This document shows positions 1 to 12,045 of a stretch of 64,000 bases of DNA, piece after piece; positions within the stretch are counted from its first letter, which is position 1, and each line of letters starts with the position of its first letter. Source of the DNA: Acridotheres tristis (Eukaryota; Chordata; Aves; Passeriformes; Sturnidae); contig CM072887.1 of the NCBI GenBank assembly GCA_037013685.1, positions 85,890,347-85,954,346 on the forward strand, read 5' to 3'. Both the position numbers and the translations under genes were made by a program. The notes beneath the pieces are model-generated. The model ran no database searches, had not been told where the DNA came from, and saw only the letters and a program-made list of their open reading frames with translations.

Positions 1-2639
1 TCATTTATCTATCTTTTATGTTTTATGACAGGCTCAGTGTTTGCTTCAGTTGGGTACAGAAAAGTTATCCTTTGTCATCACTTGAATCCATTCACTAAGA
101 CACATTTTATAATCTCAGTGTAAACTGAAGTTCAGTTCTTCATGCTATCTTATTCACTCTTGATATCTTACTTTTGCAGTCAGGACCCCTTGTTATTTTG
201 TTTGTTTGTTTTGATTTGGAAACAGACATTTTCCTGTCTGTTCATTCTTATCCTTGATATTTTCCTCTGGCATATTTTCTAACATCCTGCTTGTGCCGCT
301 ATGTCACAGGTCTCCATTTGCCCCTTCATAGTCATGGATATTATAAACCTGGCTGTGTTATAAAATGCTGAAAGCTCTCTTTCCCACTAAGTTCTGCAAG
401 GATGAAAGTTGGTAACTGCCAATGTCAGCTTAGAATTTGAGGTTCAAGTTCCTTAAGCACTTCTGCAAAATTACTGCTAATGTGTGCAAAAAGTTGTCTG
501 TGTTTAAATTCTCTCCATTTAAACTCTTTTGTGCTTTACCTTGTCCTGTAAGAGGCCATGGTTTTCCTACCTCCCTCTAGATTCCAGTGGAATGAATAAT
601 GTGTTAATAGCAGAAGGTATTTTGAGTGATTTCCGAACTCATCTCAAACTGTGCTAGTCTTCCTTAGCAATGCTTCTTCAATTAGTAACCATGCCATGAT
701 CATATTTCTTTGTCTTTACTTAGATAATGATTTATGCCAGCTGACAATTTGGATAACCATGCTGTCAACCAGAGTTAAACTTATCCTGCCTCCTTGTTAC
801 TTTCTCAGTACATTTCCAAGTACATCTTGCCCTATTGCTTCCCTCTTTGCTCCTTAGCATTTGAAGCCACATCTTTTCAGAATAATAAAATAGTTTTTCA
901 TTAGTGCAACCTGTGCTAAGCTCTTAAAAAAAAAACAGTCTTAAGTCATTAGGATATATGCAGTGTCATGCATACTTTAATTGCAGTACTGTTACAGAAA
1001 ATCAGCATACAGTTTCTTTACTTTTTTCCCCTTCTGGAAAAGATTTATTTGGAAAATCAAAGTCAAAATCAGCCTCTGCATTTTCTCAGAAATATGCAAG
1101 AATTGCTCTGTGCCAAGTTGTAGAAGCAGGTGATTCCTGAGTTCAGGATGTGTAAATATCTGAAAGATCTAAAAGTAAAAGCATACCTATTTACACACTT
1201 TTATTTTAAAGATATGCTCATCTCTAAATGACTGAGTTTTAAACTATCACAGAATTCTAAAGGAAAGCACAAAATGATTATAATTTTAATGCTGTGTTCA
1301 GTGTGCCTTCTGTTTTTAGTCACATTCCTTTTAACTACTTCTATACTCTTCCTTAATTTTGTCCCCAAAAGCAAGAAGTAACTTTTCCCATAGACAAGTG
1401 TCACCTTGGTGTTTAATGATCCCAGGTGCCAAATGCTAAAGCATTTTATTGCAAGCAGCAACTCTTATCTGTCATTTCTTCAGGGCTCTTTGGCCAACTC
1501 TTCCTCTTTGCTATAGAGACATTTCCCAAAACATGTCTGTTGCATTTCTGACTTACCTTTCATTCAGACTTGTAGGCTTTTTTCCTTTATCCTAGTACCA
1601 AGTTTTGTATATATTTCTTACTCAAAACCATCTTTAAAAGATTTATATGGACAGTCAGGAGATTTACTAATGAATTAGCTAAAGAAAAGTGTGAAAGCAC
1701 AAATAAGTGTTTCCTCCACAGCCAGCAAGTGTTTTAGAGTTCCTCTTTGGTAATATTGTTAACAACTAAAATGTGTAGTGTGCTTCTTGTTATACTGCAG
1801 TGAAATGAGCTTTAGGGTTTCAATTGCCTTTAGCAAAAAAGAAAATATTGCTGTGCCACCTCAGCAACATCTAGCAGTCACTGACATTCTGCACTCCTTA
1901 GAGCATATTTTAACCATAATTCAACAATCTTCTCAAAGAAAAAAAAAACATTTTTATTCAAAATCCAAATAAATCATTAAAACTTGAAACAAAGCACAGT
2001 AAATACCTGGAAAATACCTCCCCCCCTCCCAAATTAGCTCATCAACTTTTTCTTCCTGAACAGTATCATTGTTCCACCCGGTATCTCTAATCATTAGGTG
2101 ATACATTTTAAATAAATGTTTTATAATATATTTTGTTTGCGAACACCCAAAGACATATAAAATGATCATTTGATGAGCTCACAGGTTAAATGGAGGGAAT
2201 GTAAACCAGTTTCTAAAATAATAACGTATCTCAAGCTTAGCTTTGAGGGTGTATGAAATGTAATTAATATAAGTTACCTAAATTCATCATTGCCGTAGGG
2301 CAGTTAAATGCTTTCATTGCAAATAATGTACTGATACATGAGCAGAGCTAACAAACAAAGGAGTTTGCACAGCAGTTTATGGTATGATCTGCTAACTTTC
2401 CTGGGAACTCCTGGGGTCATCAGAGGACTGCTGTGAACATTTGAAGAGCTCCGGGGTGCCTGGTGCTCCCCAGAAGGGGTAACTACAGAAGGCTGTGGCT
2501 ACTAACAAGCTGTAGCAGTGTCCCACAAGCTTTGTTGCCAACTTTTCTTGATTTATGGGGATTTCAAGCTTTTTGTTTCCAGCTGACTCTACATTAAGGA
2601 CAGCCAAGCATGCTTTCAGCAAATGCTAGAAAGAGTGTA

Positions 2640-3790
2640 TGTAACTGCCAAGCCCAGAGTACAGCCAACAGAGCAGAAGGGGCCAGAAATTCCATTGAGG
2701 ACACTGTGTACTTAGGTAGTGAGGTGCTGCATGGCACCATCACTGACCAGCCACAGGAGTAACTAGATCAGCCCATTAAAGACCCCAAACCAGACTGAGC
2801 TCCTCAGGGAGGATGCAGTTTTGTAGATCTGGAGCTGCAGAAATGTCTGGAACTTCTTGCTGAGGCTGAGATCAAATGATATTGTCCTTGCCTGGAGGAG
2901 GATCTGTGTTGCCAAGTAAAGAAGATTCAGGAGCCAGTCAGCAGTCTGTGAAGCTGAGATGGGGACAATATCATGGTCTCCAAGACTCTATAAATACAAG
3001 AACCTGAACTCCCAGACATAGTGAAGGAGAAACAGGAAGAGTCTTTGCATGAAATTTTGGAAATGGAGACTCCAGTTACAATGAAGGCTAGAAGCTTATA
3101 ACCTTGACAACAGGATGAGGGTTCCTGTCCTATCTGAGCTCTGCCACTACAGAGTAGGCTCAGTTACTCTCTACTACTAGAAGCTCTGTCCAGTGAAGAA
3201 TCTAAATCAGCTAAACCTGAGTCATGAGGCAACACCAGAAGGAAGGATGAGTGATGCCGAACACTGGGAGATTCTGCTGCATGCTCCTGATAGGAGATGA
3301 GTCCTGAGGGAAATGGCTCAAGCCCTTGTGAGGCCACTACTGATTATCTCTAAAAAATCTTGGTGACAAGGAGAGGCTCCTAAGGATCAGAAGAAAGACA
3401 GGTTATTGAAATATGCCAGAGAATGGAAAGGACAAAGGAAGAAAAAAGGATAGCTAAAAATGGAGAATGTGACTGCTAGTTTCAAGAAAGGCAAGAAGGA
3501 GGATCTGGGCAACTGTGGACTAGGTAGCCTTACCCTGGTCCCTGGAAAGGTGATGGAGCAAATAAGCCCTGAAACTGTTTCCACACACATGATGGAAAAG
3601 AAGGTGCTCAGGAGAATGTTTTCACAAAGGGGAAAGCATTCCTGGTGATAACATTCAATGAGATGACTGGCTTGACAGATAATGAGAGGAGTGTGGATGT
3701 CGTTTCTCTTGTGCTCTTAGAAAGACTTCACACGCTATCATAACATCTTCATAGACAAACCTCCCTGCATTGCTGGACACGAAGACCATA
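2640..3790 (+). mobile_element. CR1 LINE ORF2 region, sense (5' part less certain)
   Basis: From about 3310 the sequence is collinear with CR1 ORF2: 'AAGCCCTTGTGAGGCCACTA' (3324), then 'TTTCAAGAAAGGCAAGAAGG' (3480), 'CCCTGGAAAGGTGATGGAGC' (3540) and 'CATAACATCTTCATAGACAA' (3739). The encoded 'FKKGKKEDLGNCGLGSL' and 'PGKVMEQ' are remains of the start of the CR1 reverse transcriptase domain. Frames are broken and the catalytic part is absent. The GC-rich stretch 2640-3310 is probably the upstream portion of the same element by composition and texture, but I could not align it securely. Confidence 0.7.
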
Positions 3791-5808
3791 TTCAACATAA
3801 TTCATCCCCTCATCATGTTATGTAGCAATGATATTAAAACTGAAATTTAGTGGCTTGTCTTTTGTTCTCGTCAATAACAAAAATACTGCCACCACAAAGT
3901 AATCTTGGGTGGGATGTAGGGGATGTGATGATGTGTGGGATGCTGAGAATTAAAACTAGAATGGATAGAAATAAGATACGCAATGCACAAAGGAATATCT
4001 GGAAAAAGTTTTCAAGACAGATTTCACTACCTCATTATTTCTAATCCTAATATTATAATGCTTCTGTTTCACATGATTCATAATAGATTCATTCCTGCTT
4101 GTTCTTTTGCCCTTCATTTAACTGCTCCCTTAAAGAACATTTATGTTTTAAATTTGGAAAACCCTAGTAAAATAGGAAGTTTAAACAAGCAAATAAACAA
4201 AAAATGCTGCTGACACTTATAAAAATGACTAATTAGAAATGAATAGGAAAACCATCTGTCTTTGTTAGCTACAGATTAGATATTTCATGCATCAGCAGTG
4301 TCAGCAGCACAAAGGAATATTTTTCTAGGATTATGGCCATTGCTACTGACATTATATCCTTTTGAACCACAGAGAATCAGTAATAAATAGTTCCACACAA
4401 AAGGACAGGGTGTAGATCCCATTCTCATTACTACAAAACCCTATTCCTTTGATTTGAAAGGTCATTAGTAAAATCTACGTTTCACTTCTTGAGAGATTTC
4501 ATTGGTTTCATAGTTATTGTTCCTTTCTCCTACATTCTTAAAGCAATTCTACAGTGGTCAAGGGTCAAAATATTTGTAAATTAAATGTGTCAGTTTTAAT
4601 GTCAAGACATTACATGTGTTTATTTTGTCTTGAAATTACTTCACAGCCAAAAGAACACTGAGGTTTCATCTTCAATTATGAGGCATTTTCTTTTGAAGTA
4701 GAGAATTATTTTCAGAGAGTAACAGTGACAAGATCTTTTAAAAAAAATTAGAATGGGATAGGAACTCTAAAATTTGTTTTGGAGAAGAGCATTATTGTAT
4801 ATTTATTAAAAACAATTTTGAAAAAGTATGTGCTATTCAGCTAAAAGAATTGCATCTTAGAAATAATTGCTTAAATATGACAATATAATATGAAACATAT
4901 GTATACATATAAAAATTATACATTAAATAATTCTAGTCTAAGTAAACTATACACAACACAACTGGAAAATCAACATTTGCTTCCCCACCATTAGTTTCTA
5001 TAGGTAAAAAAAAATTAGTTAATTGTCTTTTGGTTTTGTCTGGGATTTACACTGTGTGTACTCTGTTAGATCAATAGAAGCATTATAGGAGTTTATTTAG
5101 ACTGCAATTCCAGACTGTACACTGTTAGAGGTCCTCTATAAACCAGTGTCCACTCTTCAGCAATAGCAAGCAGACTAATGCAGGAACAGTAACCATGATA
5201 TTTTCTTCTACTGAATGCCAGTATGGATATATGAAAAAAATCTATCAAAGTGAGCCTTTATCTTTGAAGGTCACAGGTGGAAAAAAGGGACCACAAATAC
5301 AAAAATCACAGCTCTCTATGAGCGTCATAAGCATTGTTATATGTAGGTTTCTTGGATTTGTTCATTCCTTGTCTGGAAGGAACAGTCATAAAATTTTCAT
5401 AGGTTTGCTCTATTGAAATAACTCAGTGAGACACCCATAGAAGAAAGTTGGATTGTTTATATTAGAGTAGATATCAAAGGTAGATAAAGACATAACTGAC
5501 TCTTGGAGATGAACTGAAAATAATTTTTGTTGTTTGCTTTTATAGCTTATATCAGAACAATAATCTTTATAAGGACAAAGCTATTTTTTGAAATGCTGTT
5601 TGCCAGGACATGACAAGTCAAATTTGGTTTTGTAACAGAATCTGCAGTAGAGAAATAGCTACCTCATGTGACTGCAGTATTTGAGCAGTGCAGATATATT
5701 TGTTTGCTTGTCTCGTTTTTTTTATAACTTTGAGAAATACTATCTGACTTGAAGATATTTAATTTTGGGGGGTTTTTTACTATTTATATGCTTGGAAATT
5801 ATAACACT

Positions 5809-5829
5809 CCTTGAAAAAATTTTTCAAGG
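5809..5829. repeat. 21-bp palindrome
   Basis: CCTTGAAAAA (5809-5818) and TTTTTCAAGG (5820-5829) are exact reverse complements around one A. It is isolated in AT-rich intron, and I attach no function. Confidence 0.8.
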
Positions 5830-8800
5830 GTTTACTCATATAACTATTTTTGGCTAACCTAATCAACATTTGTGTTAGGTGATCTTTGGTAAATTTAGTC
5901 TTGAAAGATGAAATGTTACTGCCTCTATTATTTTTTGAGGTTGCAATCCTCCAGCACTATTAGGAGAATGGTATGAGATTATAATTTGGCATATTATTGA
6001 TGGTTAGTTTGTGCAAATACTTTTTCATTTCTTTTATTCTACTAACAAATGTGAAAACAGAGACATCTCTGCTTCTTAATCTATTCACAAAGTATTTTCT
6101 AGACTGCCAGTATTAGTTATGATACTCTCTAGCCTTTCCAAACATTTTATTTTCTATAGGCTCTTTTGAAAATCTGAGTTTATAATGTTGAAGTTAGCAT
6201 GACTGCTGATGAGTGTTGAAAATGTTTCAATAGTTCTCTTCAAATATATATAGATAGATACTATATGGTTAAGTGATGTCATGATGATCTATTTTGCCAT
6301 ACTAAGTACCATATCTATCCTTGGTTATCAGTGTTTTATAGGCACCTAGTTGGTTCTAGGCATAAAGTATTCAATGTCTTCTATGTATGGAATAAATCTA
6401 AAAAATAAAAAAAAAAAAGAAAAAAGAAAAATAATACATTAGTCTATCTTTTTCAAATAAATGTTTCTTGTACTCTTGCTTCTCTTCTTGGATCAGATAG
6501 TGCTTTAATGCCAGACTGAGTCATAGAAATATTGTTTCTTCTATGATTCTCTTCTTTGGAACTTGAGTAAACCCTAGGTAAAGAACAATCAACAATTCTG
6601 AAAAATTTTCTATAGAATATTGGAAACACTCCCTATCCACCACCACCACCAAAACTGATAAAGACATCTTGCTTAATTGACTTGCAGAGTTCAAAACTGC
6701 AATATGAAGGAGACAAACATTTCTTTACTCATTCACTCAAATCATTATGCAGAGGTCATTTGCACAGACTTCTGACTTGGTGTGCGTTATGTTCAATTTT
6801 TTCTCATATCAAATTCTCCAAATGTCAAGGTAATCTATCTTCATGGTTAGATTTGTATTGTTCGCGCCTCATAAAATTTCAGAGTTGGAGAATGTTATTT
6901 AGCACTTCGTGTTGCAATGCTAATTATTGCTAATAAAGATTGCAATTGTAATCACATTTATTTGGCCTTTTTTGATTGCCTGTGGTGGAAGGAATAGACC
7001 AAGAAATATCTCATTTATTCCTCCTGAGCAAAAGTCCCTTCCTCTGTAAGCACACTACCCAGAGAGTTCATTTTTCTCTTCTGCAACCAGTGCCATCTCC
7101 GTATATAGGGTGAAGAGCTTTGAGGTCAATTGACAGAACTACAGCTGCATTGCTAAACTTCCCAAATTTAACAAATGTTTCTCCTAGAGGGGTTGTTACC
7201 TGCATTCAGGTGATAGCTTCTACTTTTTAGTGCAGCATTTTTCTTCCTTTCAGATTTCTCAGGTCAAAGAGGACTTGTCTCAAAATCAATACTAAAATAC
7301 TGTAAGAGTTACCTGTAACTCTCAGAAGATATCAGAGCAATAAAAACTGAGAAAAGGCATTGAGCTGCTTTCCATAACAACTAGGCTCTTTACACTGCAA
7401 TCTTGTGTAGAGGAAGAGATTTCCAAGGGGAAATAGTGCTGAAGATACCAGTTTCCACAGGTGCAGCAATAAACCAGTTGTCATCAAAGACCAGCATCAA
7501 ATTAAGAGAGAGGAGCACAAGCAAACAGGCAACTGGGGAGATGGAAGACTTTTTTTTTCCAAATCCTTGAAAGATGGAGAGTCATCTAGATAGCTGATTT
7601 ATTCAATATCTGAGCCTAACAGATTAACTTGCTGTAATGCTTGGAAGCCACATGACAGCTTATTCCTTCTGATTCTTAAAAGAATGAAATAAACTTCTTT
7701 TTTTTTTTTCTTTGCCAAAGTGAGTCAGTACCACACAAGATATTGGAGGCAGATCATTTACTTACTGTTCACGGTAGCATTGATTTACTGATGCTCTATT
7801 TTCACAAATTAAGGGTTTTCTCTTTGACAAGTCTTTGGAGAGGTACTGCCTGTTAAAAAGGCTGCAAATTACATATTTTCTCTCAGATTGCATAGTGAAA
7901 TCTTGAATTACCTTGTTGCTGCTGTACTGATTGTTGTTCCAGTGAGGGATGAAGGGTACATAAGCAAAGAATGCAACTCTTGGTATTGGTGACAAGAGAT
8001 GATAAGATAAAAAGCAATTTATGTCCTTTTCCCTCTGCATTTTGTCAGGAACAGAAGGAAGTCTAATGTGGGTTTAGTCAATAGAAGATGTTATTCAAAA
8101 GAGCAGCTTCACATGCCAAAATGCATATACATTCTTTATGGGGGTCTGCAGTAATTCAAGAAATTAATGTTGCTACTCAGAAAATCGTTTGATATACAGA
8201 ACACAAATTTAAACAGACCTTTAATTCTCTTCACTGTGTGTCGTGTGATAACTTGCTAAGCTGCATTCCAAAATTTTCATATTACTATGGCACCCTTTTT
8301 GTACATCTTGGTAAGTTTGGGAGATGGGAGTTCCTAAGTTTTAAGGGATGATTCAGTATTTTTAAATATTATAATTTATTTTAAAGAACTTGAACATGGC
8401 AAACTGTTTTTCTAGCACCTTAGTTAATAGCCAAAACTGTAAAGCAAGAGTAAAAAATGCATTCAAACATTGGAGTAGTTTTTAAAATTATTTTTAAATT
8501 AATTTCTACTACTTCTAAAAGAGAAATTTAAGTAGGCAAGACTTCAACACTGGTTTTCCCCATGGTCATGGTTTATGAAGTAGACTGCTGATACCAAACC
8601 AAGTTTTATTTGCTGGTTCTGAACCAGATGGCCCAAGTGATCTGCCCATAGGACAGGAATAATCTTCAGTTTTGTTTATTATGTTTTTACTAGTTTTGTT
8701 GTCTTTCTTAATTAAAAGTATTCAAAGTATCCAGCACTTGTGCTTCTGCTTTTAAAGCAGAAACTTTCATTCTAATGAGACAGTTTGACTAGTGATTTTT

Positions 8801-9984
8801 AATTATTTTAATCTTTACTGCCTGGAACAGAAAACAATGCAATTTCATCTGGCCTTGTAGATAGGACAAACTGCTCTTATTCTTATTGAGATAAATAAGG
8901 AAATAGTTTGATCCAAAAAGAAAATGAGTGTGTACCTCATCTCTAGGGTCCAGTAGTCTGAAAGTTGCATTCAGCCTGATATATGATGCATCTTATATTC
9001 TGGTTCAGAAAAATGGAAAAAAGAAAACAGAAGCATGAAAAAAATTGGAAGTTGAAAATATAAATATCCTTTGTAACATGTAAAATTCTCTTTCCTGAAA
9101 CAGAAATGTGTGCATTGCAGCTGAAACAGAGCTTAAAGCAAAAGTTGAAATATAGCTTTCTGTCTCATTGAGCTGAATGTTACCTTGTGATTTTGTGAAC
9201 TCATAGCTTCAAATAGAGGATTAACAAAGAAATATATAGAAAACAAAGACAACTTTCTCTATCTGTTCCTCTAAAATATGTTTGTTTGGTTTTTTTTTTA
9301 GTGCAATGTTCCTGAATACACGGAATATCAGGAATAAATTTTGGTTACTGTTACCAAGGGAAAGAATATAAGCAGATAATTATGAGGGAGAGAAGTATAC
9401 AGAACAAAGAAAGTACATCTTAAAAATGAGAAAAAGAACAAGGATTAGAAGTCTGAAGCAATTGAACTGGAAGGGAATGAAAACTACATAAACCCTTTGA
9501 AGGCTTTCTATATGCATCAAACATGCAAAAGACACACACACACTCTTAGAGTAGCAGAAATTTAATCTTTATATCTCTCTTCTTAACAATATATCTCCCA
9601 AATAATTTTTCTCCAGTTTTGGGTCAATATCCATGCCTGTCTGTTATTGCCTTGTACCATTCCACAAGTACTTTATCTATGCTTTCTTAGCCACCATTTC
9701 AGATTCAACTTGTGGACTGCAGGTGGTGTCTATACTTCCCATAAGCCAGTATCTACATCTCAGTTAAATCAAAAAATGGTATGTGCGTTTATGACAAAGA
9801 TAACAATGTTTTTCCCTAATTTTAGCTTCATATCCTTGTTCTAACAGCTGATAAAACCAGGTGGACTTTCTTTTAAGTATATTTTTTGCAATTTATGTTC
9901 ACCTATAAATTTACTCTGTGATGGACAAATTGGGCTTTGCTTACTTAATCCTTTGGAGAGAGCAACATCAGCCCCTCAGGCCCC

Positions 9985-10690
9985 TGGGTGTATCTCATGG
10001 AGTTCCATGGACTTAGGAACATTCAGGTTCCTCAAACCTGACCTTCTCCTAGGATGGGAAGGCCTTCAGTCCCCCAGTATCTAGCATGAGCTTCAGAGAT
10101 GTGGGAAGTGAGATTAACAGTAAAAACTGAGGAAAGTAAAACTGTTGAATATCTCAGTCTCCTCTCTGTTCGTTGTTGCTAATTCTCCTGTCTTATTTAT
10201 TGCAGAGGTACATTTTCTTTAACCTTACTTTTGTGGCAAACATACCTGTAAATCCTTTTTTAGTCTTGGCAGCTCTTACCAAATTAAGCTCCAAATAGGC
10301 CTTAGCTTTCCTAATGCCACTACTACATATCCAGATAACATCCCATATTCTTCCCAGTATGAATGTCCCTTATTCTTCACCTGCGCATTTCATTCTTACA
10401 CTTCAGTTTACCCAGGAGATACTTTCTAAGGCATGCTGGTATTCTGCCTTCTTTTCCTGATTTCTTACATGTGGAAATCAAGAACTGTGCTCTAAAAAAT
10501 ATGTCCTTAAAGAGCTACCAGCTTTGTTCAGATCCGTTTTTCCTAAAGGCCATTTCCTAGGGGATCCCATAGACCCCAACGCTGAAATCTAATCTAAACT
10601 GCTAATCAACTGAAAGTTTCCTCTTAAAATTCAGGGTCCTGACTACTCCACTATTGTCCTATATCCCTCAAGATAGTTAATTCAACCAGA
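9985..10690 (-). mobile_element. CR1 LINE ORF2 middle section, antisense
   Basis: This roughly 700-bp block on the + strand is the complement of CR1 ORF2 between the endonuclease and reverse-transcriptase domains. Landmarks in order are 'TCATGGAGTTCCATGGACTT' (about 9996), 'CCTGACCTTCTCCTAGGATG' (about 10038), 'AACTGAGGAAAGTAAAACTG' (about 10125), 'TACCTGTAAATCCTTTTTTA' (about 10243), 'CTCTTACCAAATTAAGCTCC' (about 10272), 'TAAAGAGCTACCAGCTTTGT' (about 10507) and 'GGCCATTTCCTAGGGGATCC' (about 10549). Order and spacing follow the consensus as I remember it, with many substitutions. It lacks both ends, so it is an internal fragment. Confidence 0.8.
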
Positions 10691-11700
10691 GCATAAGCAT
10701 TGCAGCCTAGCTTAATGCTTTCTCTAATTAGCTAATTGGAGTCACATTTGCTTGGTTATAAAAGAGAGCTCTAAAAATAAAGTAGGGAATGAATAATGGT
10801 AGTGATAGTAAAGGCAGGCTCAAATGAATTTAGTGGAGAGGAAGAGAGGCATAGGTGCATAGGTGAAAATTTGAGGAGACCATCTAGTGCTGGCATATGA
10901 GAGCAGAGAACCAGGAGTACAAGAACTTCAGAGATAAACTCATGACAACTTTTACAGGTTGAAGCTGGTGAAACTGGTCTGGTAGTTGTCTGTGGAACAA
11001 AGAACTTATTAAACTTTCAGAGTATGAAAGAAAGAAAAGAAAGAGTTTGTAGAAGGAAAGAAAATTTAAAAACACGAGTGTTTGAAGCCTTTGTAGTGAC
11101 TGGAAGTGTATGTCCTTGGAGCTTTATGATGTCTGTTGGTGCCCTAGATTTCAAGCTGTGCAAAGCAAGCTTTTATTTCACTACTTCAGATGATCCAATA
11201 GCCTCCAGCTTACAAGGAATAAATTTGTCACTGAGCACTGTGGTTTCTCAGGCTGTTAGTTGATTTGATTGAATGCACTAAACAACATAAATCCTTACTC
11301 TAGAATGGCCCATTGTTGCATGTATTGTATGGCTAACAGGCTGACCTAAACTTCACTGCATGTCTTGCCATTTCTTATCAAGAATCTGTCAAAGAGGCAG
11401 TTGAATGATGGGCACACTGTAGCTGAGGGTTCAGTTTATGATTCCTGTTGCTTTGACTGAATGACTGAGGAACAAGCAGTTCTAGTGCTTCTTAAGTATT
11501 GCAATGTTGTCTGCAAACCATCTTTATCTGTAGCAAAGGTTAGTGCTCTGATTGATATTTTCTAAATAGTTTTTTATATAGAAGACTAAAAAGACTGACT
11601 TCTTGTATTTTTCTGCTATAAAGAGGTTTAAAAGCAAAAAAAAAAAATGCTTCTTCTGAAATTTGTTCTACTCTGGAATCTTCAACTACATTACTGCTTA

Positions 11701-11800
11701 TCACAGAATATGCTGAGTTGGAAAGGACCAACAAGGATCATTGTGTCCAACTCATGTCCCTGCACAGGACCATCCCCAAGTCACACCACATGCTTTTGTT
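11701..11800 (-). mobile_element. CR1 LINE extreme 3' end, antisense
   Basis: 'TCACAGAATATGCTGAGTTG' followed by 'GAAAGGACCAACAAGGATCA' and 'TGTGTCCAACTC' is the complement of the most common avian CR1 terminus. Only about 100 bp is kept. Confidence 0.8.
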
Positions 11801-11870
11801 AAGCTCGAAGGGTAGAAGGTAAACTACATTAAATTCTAAGTGAAAATTTTAAAAATACTCCTTTTTTTTT

Positions 11871-12045
11871 AATGTGAGGGTGGTCATGTGCTGAAATAGA
11901 TTGCTCAGAGAGGAATCTCCATCTTTGAGATACTCAAAACCAGGCTGGACACAGACCTGAAACAAATCCTGTTGTACCTGTTTTGAGCAGGGGAGTCTAG
12001 ATGAACCTCAGAAACTTCTTTCCAAAATAAACATTTCAGATATTC
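11871..12045 (+). mobile_element. CR1 LINE 3' end, sense, degraded
   Basis: 'AAACCAGGCTGGACACAGAC' (about 11937) and 'TGAGCAGGGGAGTCTAGATG' (about 11984), with 'TTTCCAAAATAAAC' after them, follow the CR1 3' end in the sense direction. It lies about 70 bp from the antisense CR1 end at 11701-11800, so the two form an opposed pair. Confidence 0.55.
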
